DNA of 64,000 nt from Tricholoma matsutake. Its lineage: Eukaryota; Basidiomycota; Agaricomycetes; Agaricales; Tricholomataceae. Each line of letters begins with the position of its first letter. The stretch's first letter is position 1. The position numbers were made by a program, and so were the translations under genes. Below are positions 1-9,065 of this stretch, in pieces. Location of the stretch: contig AP026544.2 in assembly GCA_026075535.2 (NCBI GenBank), positions 9,548,001 to 9,612,000 of the forward strand, in the 5' to 3' direction. The notes beneath the pieces are model-generated. The model did not search any database and was not told where the DNA came from. It saw only the letters and a list, made by a program, of their open reading frames with translations.

Positions 1-363
1 ATGATCAACGCTGCCTCCAAGTATGACAGACAATGGAGAAGAGCAAGGGCCATAGCTGGGAAGGCACAAGAGGCCTTAGCAAGGAAGCTGCCCAACTCCA
101 AATCAAAGGAAGGTCCACTCAAAATTAACTGACTCTCCAATCAAGAGAGGATCAAGCATATGAAGAAGGGATTATGCTTTGTGTGCCACCAATCAGGACA
201 CAGAGCAACCAAACATAAGAAAGGGGAGACAAGGGCCAAAAATCGGTTATTCCCAAAGAAGAAAGGTGAAGAAGCCTACTCGAAGATCTGGGTGATCATG
301 AAAGAACTCGACGAAGAAGGAAAGGAGAAAGCTCTCACCTTAATAGGGGACAAGGGTTTTTAA
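1..363 (+). pseudogene. gag: gag C-terminal part, chromovirus copy A
   Basis: The reading frame open from position 1 matches the end of the copy B Gag, with a TGA at 130-132 where copy B has CGA. Gag packages the element RNA. The zinc-knuckle region at about 169-216 reads C-x2-C-x4-H-x4-H, so the last ligand is His instead of the usual Cys. Copy B has the same change, so it predates the split of the two copies. The frame ends at TAA 361-363, 17 bp before the protease ATG, which is in a different frame. Confidence 0.85.
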
Positions 364-380
364 AGAGGTGGCCTGCCTCG

Positions 381-3300
381 ATGCCAGGTACCACTGAACT
401 CTCTGTCTGCTCTGTACTGCTAGCTACTTTAAAGAATCAATCTATGCATTTAGATGTCAAAGTGCTAGGAGCAGGCAGAGGGAAAGCTGTCGAAACTGAA
501 GCCCTACTCGAATCAGGAGCAGGAGGAATATTCATGAGCCACAAATTCACAAAAAGTGGTGGATTCGAGTTACACCCCCTGGAGAGGACAATCAGGGTCA
601 AGAACATGGATGGAACCCCGAACAAGAAAGGGGAGATTTCCCACTATGCCAAAGGATTCCTGATGATCAATGGAAGGTCGTTCCCAACAATGTTCCTCAT
701 TGCAGGACTAGGGAAAGAATCAATCATCCTGGGTCTGCCATGGCTCAGAAGAATCAATCCAGTAATCGACTGGAGAATTGGAACCTTCCAATTCCAAACG
801 ACCAACAGAACCCACCCAGAATTCTCATTTGGGAAAGGGAAAACCCTCATTGGGAGGGTATGAATGGAGAAACCCGATGATGAACATCTGGCTTGGTGCT
901 GGAGAATGGTCAAAGAAGAAGGGAGGCCCTTCAAAGAAATGACAAAAGAGGAGAAACAGGCATGGGCCCAAAGGATGGTCGCCCAAGCAAAAGAAAAGAT
1001 GGGCCTCAAGACAAAGGCAAAGGAAGAAGAGCAACTTACGTGGCACTGTGCAGCCGCTAAAGAACTAGAGAAGCTTGCCCTCAAAAAGAAATTGGCAAGT
1101 GAGGAACGACTAGCACAATGCCAAAGAATTGCTGCTAAAGCAAAAGAAATGGGAGAGGCACTCCGAACTAAACAGGAAGGGGGCAAGACACCCACCAAAA
1201 CAAGGAGAGCAACAATCAAAGAAGTGGAGGATGAAGAGAGTACAGTCACGACTCTTCAAGATGTGGAGCCCATTGGGCCACAAGACGAAGAAGACACTGG
1301 GAAGGAAAACCCAGCACCGGAAAACCACAAACAGGCAAAGGAACAGGCAACAGAACAACAGGAAGGGACACCTGAACAAAGGATCGCAGACGATGAACTA
1401 CTAGTTGCCTACATCTGAGGAGAACCCATCATTGGAATATTCGAACCAGCTAAACACCATTGACAGAGGAGTAGGACGAACCAAGATACGGGTACTCCCA
1501 ATCGACGAAGACAATCTCTCGGATCATAAGGGCAAAGGGATCACCACGATATGCTTATGGACAAAATATCTGGATCAGGGCAAAAACATTGGTCTCACAA
1601 CACCTGACACACAAGAAGGAAGGAGACCCCAAACAAAAGACCCTCGACAAACTACTCCCCGAACAGTACAGGGAATACCGACGGATATTCAAAAAGGAAG
1701 CATCAGAGAGATTCCCAGAATCAAGACCCTGGGATCATGCGATCGAACTGAAAACAGACTTTATGGTGAAAGATTGCAGGGTTTACCCATTGTCACTGGC
1801 AGAACAAAACAAACTCAATGATTTTCTCAACGAAAGCCTACAGAAAGGATACATTCGACCATCGAAATCGCCCATGGCATCACCATTCTTCTTTGTTGCG
1901 AAGAAGGACTCAGATGTGCTACGGCCCTGCCAAGATTACAGGTATTTGAACAACGGAATGATCAAGACGCTGCCACTGGTAGGAGACCTGTTGGACAAAC
2001 TAAGAGGGGCAAAGTGGTTTACGAAATTGGACATCTGATGGGGATATCACAACGTCAGAATCAAGGATGGAGATCAATGGAAGGCAGCCTTCAAGACAAA
2101 TCGGGGGCTGTTTGAACCAACAGTGATGTTCTTTGGATTATGCAACTCACCAGCGACTTTCCAGGCAATGATGAATGAGATATTCCGTGACATGATCAGA
2201 GAAGGATGGCTCGTGATTTACATGGACGACATCCTGATATTCTCCAAGGATCAGAACGAACACCAGGAAAGGACAAAGAGGGTACTGCAGAGACTGGCAG
2301 AAAACAACTTATACCTGAAACCAGAGAAATGCAAATTTGATGTCCACGAAGTGGAATTCTTGGGTCTGATCATCCAACCCAACAAAATTGCCATGGACAA
2401 CATGAAACTGGCAGGTATACAAGATTGGCCAACCCCAACTAACGTTAAGGCAGTCAGATCCTTCCTGGGATTTGGGAATTTCTATAGGAAATTCATTGGA
2501 GATTTCACGGAGACAAGCAGACCGCTTAATGAACTGACAAAGAAGGACATGACATTCAACTGGACAACGGAATGCGAACAAGCCTTTCAAACACTGAAAA
2601 GGAAATTTGCAGAAGCACTGGTACTGCTGATGTCAGACCCAACAAAGCCATTTACAATCGAATCAGACGCCTTGAAACACGCTACAGGAGGAGTGCTGAG
2701 ACAAAGGGACACGAATGGGGACTGGCACCCATGCAGATACATATCACATGTGCTAACACCAACGGAAGAGAACTATGAGATTTATGACAGGGAGCTACTA
2801 GCAATAATATGATTGCTAGAGACCTGGAGACACTACCTAGTGGGTTCAGGACACCTGGTGGTAATCCTGTCGGACCACAAGAACTTGACATACTTCTGAA
2901 CGGCGCAGAAATTGAACAGACGACAGGCAAGATGGAGCCTATTCCTATCAGAATTTGACTTGCAAATCATCCATGTGCCTGGATCACAGATGGTGCAGAG
3001 CGATGCATTATCACGGAGAGCGGATCACGTACCAGAAGAAGACAATGACAATGAAGACATCACAATGCTGCCAGAAACAATATTCGTGAAATTTGTTGAC
3101 ACTGAAATGCATGACTTGCTCGCAGGGAGCATCATGAAAGACGATCTGGTAAAAAGCACAATTGAAGCACTAAAGACAAAAGGAACTCCGCTGATAAAGT
3201 CGGCATTGGAAGATTGGAAAATAGAGGACGGCCTTCTATTTTTCCGAAACAGGTGCTATGTGCCGGACAATGGAGATCTACGGAAGAAGCTGGTGCAAAA

Positions 3301-4535
3301 ATACCATGAAGGAGTAACCAGTGGACACCCGGGACAATGGCAGACAACTGAAATGGTTAGGAGAGACTACTGGTGGCCAGGAATGATGATGTACATCAAA
3401 ATCTACATCGCTGGATGCGCAACATGCCAGCAAATGAAGGTCAACACCCACCTGACAACACCCCCTCTACAACCGATTAAATCCAAAGCAACAAGACCAT
3501 TTGTGATGGTGATGACTGATTTCATAACTGACTTACTGGAGTCCAATGGTTATGATGCACTCATGGTCGTGGTAGACCATGGGCTTATGAAGGGGGTAAT
3601 TTTTATCCCTTGCAGGAAAACTATAGATGCATTGGGAGCAGCCAGACAATGTCTACAAACAATTTGGCCTCCCAGACAAGATCATCTCTGACAGAGATCC
3701 CAGATTTGCCTCGCAGCTGTTCCAGGAGCTAGGAAGACTGCTCGGAATCAAGCTGGCAATGAGCACAGCATACCACCCCCAGACTGATGGGGAGACAGAA
3801 CGGGTGAACCAGGAAGTGGAAGTATACTTACAAATCTTCTGCTTGAACAACCAGGAGAATTGGAAACACCTCCTCCCAACTGCGGAGTTCATGCACAACC
3901 AGAGAACTCACTCTGTACAGAAGAACTCTCCGTTCTACCTCATGATGGGCTACGAGGCCAAGGCGATTCCCCTCCCATACTTGAAAACGAACATACCGGC
4001 TATCGAGAAGCGAATTGTTGCACTGCAACGAGCCTGAGACGAAGCGAAGACAACTCATGAGTTAGCCAGACAGATGATGGTGGAAAGGATGACAAGACAC
4101 TTCACCTCGTTCAAAGAAGGAGACAGAGTGTGGCTAGAAGCAATGAACCTCAAGACGACGCATGCAACAAGGAAGCTCGCACCAAAGAGAGAAGGACCAT
4201 TCACCATCAACAAGGTCCTGAGCCCACTCTCCTACCGACTGAAGTTACCAGAACAGTGGAGAATACACCTGGTATTCCATGCAGCACTCCTTTCCCCATA
4301 CAAAGAAACCGAGACACATGGACCGAACTTCCCAGAACCACTGCCCGATCTGATAGAAGGTGAATCGGAGTATGAAGTGGAAGCGATCATCAGACAAAAG
4401 AAGAAAGGAAGGACCATGCACTTCTTAGTGAAGTGGGTCGGATACCCAACCTCGGAGAACTCATGGGAACCCAAGGGAAACCTGACTAATGCCAAGAAAA
4501 TCCTAGGGGCATATAAACAGCGACGACAGCTGTAG
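381..4535 (+). pseudogene. pol: Degenerate protease-RT-RNase H-integrase-chromodomain polyprotein, copy A
   Basis: From the ATG at 381 the protein runs through a retropepsin region where the catalytic Asp-Ser-Gly is Glu-Ser-Gly (LLESGAGG). A charged linker follows (864-1418), then reverse transcriptase with YMDD near 2220, RNase H, a zinc-binding integrase N-terminus (HPGQ...GCATCQQ, about 3325-3440) and the integrase core. The C-terminus is a chromodomain (about 4360-4530), which in chromoviruses guides integration to heterochromatin. Frame changes occur near 1452 (one base lost against copy B) and near 3640 (11 bases lost inside the integrase core). Six in-frame TGA codons interrupt it. No functional product is expected. 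Confidence 0.92.
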
Positions 4536-4699
4536 AACCCCCAAAAAACCAGAAAACTCCCCACCTATCCATGGCAGAACAGACACCCATAATACCCCCC
4601 AAACGATGATTCACCAAACAATTCTTATGAAACCCAGCAAATGCTGAAACCCTCCACACCCACCTTGCCCATGACCCCTCAAAATACCACGTTGCAAGA

Positions 4700-5296
4700 A
4701 TGTGTTTCTACTACCGAAGCATGATTGATCGAATGAAATGCAACCTGGAAGAAGCGATGAACGATGCTGACACCCTCGGAATTGAACAAGTGATCCAAGA
4801 CATGGCTATGCCATGGTCAGACAGACAGAAGGCGGTTGAAAGAAACCCTCACACCCCCATAGATCAAAACAGACAACGACTGACCTCACCCTCGCCTTAC
4901 AACAGGCAGAAAAACAAAAACAAACCACGAACCGCCTCTGGAAACACCTCCCCCTCTACGAGCAACCAGATGACCCAACCTTTAGAAATCATCAACCTCA
5001 CGACACCCGAACCCAAACCATGGTCGACCCAGCCACCTTGGTCCCCTCCCCACATGAGGAACACCAGATGCTTCATTTGCCACCAGATCGGGTACTTCGG
5101 CCTAATCTGCCAAAGACATATCTGCAAGCACTGAAAGCAACGAGGCCCTGGACATTACAGTCCTGACTGCCCAATGAGGCAGCAGAAGAAACGAGAGGAA
5201 GAGCAGAGGCGATGGGATTTCCTTGAATTGGGGTATGATAATTTTGATGACAATGTGATGGGGAATATGACTGGAGAACCATGCGGGAGAACCTAG
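4700..5296 (+). pseudogene. Third ORF downstream of pol with zinc-knuckle motifs, copy A
   Basis: An open frame starts at 4700 and is interrupted by TGA at 5132-5134; it then stays open to TAG at 5294-5296. Its C-terminal half has CFICHQIGYFGLIC, a C-x2-C-x4-Y-x4-C variant of the zinc knuckle. A second motif follows in which the stop takes the place of a likely Cys (CKH-stop-KQRGPGHYSPDC). This suggests a nucleic-acid-binding accessory protein, but that is inference. Copy B has an unrelated-looking ORF at the equivalent place, so this part of the element is variable. Confidence 0.6.
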
Positions 5297-5727
5297 GAGA
5301 AAGCAGATAGTAATTCAAAGTCAGTGACTTCAAAGATAGAAGGGAGGTGATGTTATGATTTGTTATCTGGACCCATGAGACCAGGCACTTCATTTTTCCT
5401 TTCTGACATGACATGACTCACTTCCGATGGAGACACCCCCTGACCTGACTCCTGTCGATCGACATGCTCCACCGCAGTATTCCGTGATGTTGGACTCCAT
5501 GACATCGGACTCCTTGACATCGGACCCTTGATATCGGATCCATGACATCGGATGCCTCATGGTTGGCATGAGGGTTATTTGCTATTGTTCTTCAACATGC
5601 TGTGCTGCAGCACTCCATGACATCAGACTCCTCATGCTAGGCATGAGGCTTACTGTTCTATTGTTCCTTCTATATTTACTTGACAAGGATCTTGTATTCC
5701 GATTGGACGATAGACATTCTCTGAACC

Positions 5728-5736
5728 GTATATAAG
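5728..5736 (+). promoter_or_regulatory. Predicted TATA box of the LTR promoter, copy A
   Basis: GTATATAAG is at the same place as in the copy B LTRs, about 30 bases after a GATTGGAC element (an inverted CCAAT-like site). Transcription would start a few tens of bases downstream, which places the hairpin array in the R-U5 leader. Confidence 0.5.
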
Positions 5737-5810
5737 CTACAGTAATACTGCTTGTATTCCTTAGCTTGACCTAATTCAAATAATGGTCTTAGACTCAACT
5801 AGAACACTCG

Positions 5811-6017
5811 ACAGCTTAGGAAGCCCCTAGCTGTGATAACTCAAACTTGACAGTTGGAAGGCCTCCAACTGTGATACACAAACCAACGGTCTACTCAGAA
5901 AGCCTCTGAGTACGGATAGCCATATCGACTTAGGAAGCACCAAGTCTCAAACAGAACCAGATACAGTAAGAAAGCCTCTTACTGCAAGAACCGATACAGT
6001 TGGAAAGCCTCCAACTG
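5811..6017 (+). other. Six-hairpin array with constant AAGCC-type loop, copy A LTR
   Basis: Six short inverted repeats are spaced about 20-45 bases apart at 5811-5834, 5850-5872, 5894-5910, 5927-5946, 5964-5984 and 5996-6017. Each has a 6-10 bp stem around a five-base loop, usually AAGCC. Stems differ from one another (ACAGCTTAGG, ACAGTTGGA, CTCAGA, GACTTAGG, CAGTAAGA, CAGTTGGA) but each pairs with its own partner. This points to selection or copying of the fold and loop. The function is unknown. Confidence 0.8.
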
Positions 6018-6069
6018 CAACATATGAAGACTAGGCTGAGTTGAGACCTATAGTCTTAACAAGAGTGAT

Positions 6070-6290
6070 AGAGAGTAAATATATTGAAACATGGCACAGT
6101 CACTCACCCAAAGGCAATGGTGTCTCCACCACTTGTTGTAGTAATAAGCTTAGGACCCAATATCATATTAGACAAGATTCCCTTGAATTATAGCCTACTC
6201 ATATAGCAGGAGAGGTCAAGCTATGCACCAGGGAGCAGGTTGAACCAGGTGTTCCAAAAATGGTAATAATCTTGAACATCAGCAACAAGG
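6070..6290 (+). repeat. Dispersed repeat shared with 58140-58360
   Basis: Both places contain, in the same order, a TATTGA/TATTAAG start, a CACTCACC(C)AAAGGC block, ATTCCCTTGA, ATATAGCAGGAGAGG, a CAGGTTGAA/TAGGTTGAA block and a GTGTTCCAAAAA block. They are diverged direct copies of one non-coding repeat. The family is not recognised. Confidence 0.7.
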
Positions 6291-6761
6291 ATCAACTTAT
6301 TTTACTTATTTGGATTAAAGCCCAATTAAGGAAAATAAGTACATTTTTTCCCTTAAATTTAGGACCATTAAGCAGATATAATCAACTAAACAGTATAAGC
6401 AACATGTAAGCAAATTAAGGCTGTAAGGACCTTGTAAGGTCTTAAGGCCTTAAGGACTGCTTGACTTGTCTTCGAAATTTCTTTTAAGTCCCTCTCAGCC
6501 AGCCCAGACACCACACCACTCCCTCACACCTCTACACCATCACTGCTCTCACATCCATATCCATGCCAGCCAGAGCCACTAGTGGCTGCAAGCCAGATCT
6601 ATGTTCTGTCTATGTTGTAACAACGAGATGGTGCCAAGATGGTACACTGCAGCCTAGGACAATGACCCAGGACAGGACCAGGAGAACTCACTCACAGGGT
6701 GGATGAGTTATAATGGAGCAACAACAATGGGGATAATAATGAATGGCCAGCACCCATCCTA

Positions 6762-7337
6762 GCCCTGCAAGCCACTGCTCGTGGGGTGGATTGCAGGTGC
6801 TAGCAGCCAACAACAAGGGACAATGGAAAGAGGAACAACAAACAACAAACAGGAGACAGGAATGCAGGGATGAAGGGAGAGAACAACAAAGACAACAACA
6901 ATGAACAATGAACCACCACCACCCCACTGCAAACAACTGCTTGCAGGGTGGAAATGGGGAGCAACAAGATGGGACAACAATGCCAGGGGACAGGGACAGA
7001 GAGGGGGACAAAGGACAACAACGTGGGCAATGACCAGGAAGAGGATGGAGATGGGGCAAAACAAAAAAAGGCTCAAGAAAATTGACACCTCTTGGGCCAC
7101 AGGTGAGTTTTTTTCTTCTTTTCTCATTTCATTTCCTTGTGACTAACAACAAAAATCTTAGATAGTGATTCTACTATTGACAATAATGGCGGGTGCCCTC
7201 TGATCAACCCCCACCACTGCCATGAGCCTCTGCTTGTGGGATGATTAGGTAGCAGCAGGACCATATGCTCACAATAAGGAGGGTGACATGACAGCAGCTC
7301 CCCCAACTACTCCCATGAGCAACTGCTCATGGGGTGG
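6762..7337 (+). repeat. Four copies of a dispersed palindrome with covarying arms
   Basis: Palindromes centred on GAGCARCTGCTC lie at 6762-6790, 6919-6950, 7208-7240 and 7312-7334. The last is perfect (CCCATGAGCA-AC-TGCTCATGGG). The second uses CTGCAAACA with TGCTTGCAG. Most are followed by GGTGGAAA or GGTGGATT. Further members lie at 15990, 35887, 36122, 44341, 44500, 44965 and 45158. They are probably parts of a larger mobile repeat. Confidence 0.75.
7102..7166 (+). other. Intron-like segment inside a repeat
   Basis: CACAG is followed by GTGAGTTTTTTTC, then a pyrimidine-rich tract, a branch-like GACTAAC and AATCTTAG. This is a good match to a short basidiomycete intron. Similar exon-end plus GTAAGT plus TAG segments occur on the minus strand in 44580-45450, where the flanking exon-like ends are also related (TCTTGGG). 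The repeat family seems to have been transcribed and spliced, but no protein is evident. Confidence 0.45.
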
Positions 7338-7344
7338 AAACAGG

Positions 7345-7970
7345 GAGGGGGAGGTGTAAGTCTGGCCCCACAGACTCATGACATTACGACAAGTTAATTT
7401 ACCTATGCCACTGTTACACACTTCCACAGTGCCAGCACACCACACACATCGCTGACACAACCACCCTCACTGCCAACACAGCCACCGGCGATAGCACAGC
7501 CACCTACAGTGCATAAACAACTCCAGGGGTGTACAATACCTTGTCCATTATGAAGGATATGGGAAAGAACATGACAAGTGGTGCCCCAGCTCTGAAATGG
7601 CTGACACTGATGCCCTTGACCAGTGGGAAAATGGGACAGAGGTCTGAGACCCACACAATTTTTCCAAGCGGGGAGGAGTGTAAGTCTGGCCCCACAGATT
7701 CATGACATTATGACAAGTTAATTTACCTACACCACCGTTACACACTTCCATGGTGCTGGCACACCACACACATTACTGACACAACCACCCTCGCTGCCGA
7801 CACAGCCACCTATGGTGCATAAACAACTCACCAACACCAGATATACCAATGTCTGTGTTACAGTGAGTTATGGCCACCCTATGCTGCCAACACACTCCCA
7901 TGGTGCTGACACAGCCACACACATTGCCGACACAATCACCCTTGCCACTGGCACAGCCACTGGTGAATAT
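7345..7970 (+). repeat. Direct duplication, period 324 bp, with a third partial copy
   Basis: A segment beginning GTGTAAGTCTGGCCCCACAG at 7354 recurs at 7678. Both copies run about 170 bases through GACACAACCACC-type sequence to GTGCATAAACAACTC. A third partial copy of the TGGTGCTG...GACACA part is at about 7887-7970. It is non-coding and of unknown origin. Confidence 0.75.
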
Positions 7971-8189
7971 GACAACAACAACCAGCAATATGCATCCTGG
8001 CAACAGCACCATACATCCTTATTACCCTTCTATCCACATCCAGCAGTGCTGACATTATCCTATTGATGCAGTACCTTCCTATTATGTGACTACGCCCAAT
8101 GTGGCCTTCCCAAATCATACACTACGCTTGATGCAGCCTTTTACTTACATGGTCAATCTTTTTCTTATATATTACTTATTTTTTATTCC

Positions 8190-8194
8190 TTAAC
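8190..8194. repeat. Target-site duplication of copy B, left
   Basis: TTAAC directly precedes the 5' LTR and is repeated directly after the 3' LTR at 15674-15678. A 5-bp duplication is what Ty3/gypsy integrases leave. Confidence 0.9.
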
Positions 8195-8587
8195 TGTTAT
8201 GATTTGTTATCTGGACCCGCAAGACCGGGCACTTCATTTTTCCCCTTTCTGACACAACACGACTCACTTCCAATGGAGACACCCCCTGACCTGACTCCTG
8301 TCGATCGACATGCTGCACCGCAGTATTCCGTGACATCGGACTCCATGATGTCGGACTCCGTGATGTCGGACTCCTTGACATTGGACCCTTGATATCGGAT
8401 CCGTGACATCGGATGCCTCATGCTTGGCATGAGGGTTATTTGCTATTGTTCTTTGACATGCTGCACCACAGCACTCCGTGACATCGGACGCCTCATGCTA
8501 GGCATGAGGCTTACTGTTCTATTGTTCCTTCTATATTTACTTGACAAGGATCTCGTATTGCGATTGGACGATAGACATTCTCTCAAC

Positions 8588-8597
8588 CATATATAAG
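8588..8597 (+). promoter_or_regulatory. Predicted TATA box of the copy B 5' LTR
   Basis: CATATATAAG lies downstream of GATTGGAC, in the same arrangement as in the other LTRs. It would set the start of the genomic RNA shortly before the hairpin array. Confidence 0.5.
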
Positions 8598-8671
8598 CTA
8601 CAGTAATACTGCTTGTATTCCTTAGCTTGACCTAATTCAAACAACGGTCTTAAACTCAACCAGAACACTCA

Positions 8672-8881
8672 ACAGCTTAGGAAGCCCCTAGCTGTGATAA
8701 CATCAAACTCGACAGTTGGAAAGCCTCCAACTGTGATATATGAACCTACGGTCTGCTCAGAAAGCCTCTGAGTATGGACAGCTGTGACGACTTGAGGAAG
8801 TACCCAAGTGAAGGCAGGAAGCCCAATACGCTAGGAGAGCCTCCTAGTGCAATACGAGACAGTTGGAAAGCCTCTAACTGT
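8672..8881 (+). other. Six-hairpin array with constant loop, copy B 5' LTR
   Basis: Hairpins are at 8672-8695, 8712-8734, 8756-8772, 8790-8809, 8829-8849 and 8859-8881. Loops are AAGCC four times, AAGTA once and GAGCC once. The fifth stem (CGCTAGGA with TCCTAGTG) is different from the one at the same place in copy A (CAGTAAGA with TCTTACTG), yet both pair. G-U pairs at two places keep stems intact despite point changes. Confidence 0.8.
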
Positions 8882-9065
8882 AACACACAAAGCCAAGGCT
8901 GAGTTAAGGACCTATAGTCTTAACTAAAGGTCAAGCTGATCTACGCAGTCCACCTACCTAGGTGCAGACACAAAGTCTTTCAGACAAAGCCCAGACAGAC
9001 CTCCAACCGGAGCATCATCATCAGGAAGAACCCCTTGGTATAGATTCCAGGGTCGACTAGTATGA

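Larger units (their letters stand above)
1..6061 (+). mobile_element. Ty3/gypsy chromovirus copy A, 5'-truncated by the window edge
   Basis: Domain order is gag tail, aspartic protease, reverse transcriptase, RNase H, integrase, chromodomain, a third ORF and an LTR, which is the order of Ty3/gypsy chromoviruses. Position 1 aligns with position 9699 of copy B, so the 5' LTR and most of gag lie outside the window. The copy is dead: pol has in-frame TGA codons at 861, 1416, 2036, 2810, 2897 and 4035, gag has one at 130, there is a 1-bp deletion near 1452 and an 11-bp deletion near 3640. It is clearly older or more mutated than copy B. Confidence 0.95.
5351..6061 (+). repeat. 3' LTR of chromovirus copy A
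   Basis: This 711-bp repeat starts TGTTATG and ends TCTTAACA, with TGTTA/TAACA terminal inverted bases. It is homologous along its length to the two 731-bp LTRs of copy B. A purine-rich tract (GATAGAAGGGAGGTGA) lies directly before it and fits the plus-strand primer. Upstream of the TATA box are repeats of a CCATGACATCGGACTCC-like unit and a GCCTCATG hairpin. Confidence 0.93.
6062..8194. other. Repeat-derived spacer between the two chromovirus copies
   Basis: No gene is recognised in these 2.1 kb. The stretch holds a dispersed repeat (about 6070-6290), purine-rich GGACAACAACAATGG-like sequence, four palindromic sites (6762-7337), an intron-like segment (7102-7166) and a partly triplicated segment (7345-7970). 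Long cysteine-rich minus-strand frames at 6688-7127 are translations of this low-complexity DNA and are not called as genes. Confidence 0.7.
8195..8925 (+). repeat. 5' LTR of chromovirus copy B
   Basis: It starts TGTTATG and ends TCTTAACT, where the last base differs from the expected A. It has the same length as the 3' LTR. In the first 330 bases I count 21 differences from the 3' LTR, 20 of them transitions within CG, TG or CA dinucleotides. Confidence 0.95.

Noticed and set aside
1405..1821. 138-aa plus-strand ORF in the linker-RT junction of copy A
   Set aside because: It is an out-of-frame reading; the frame matching copy B Pol is the one open at 1589-2038.
6688..7127. Overlapping minus-strand ORFs of 60-123 aa rich in Cys, Leu and Ser
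   Set aside because: They are translations of the purine-rich, palindromic repeat on the other strand, in several frames at once, with no domain.
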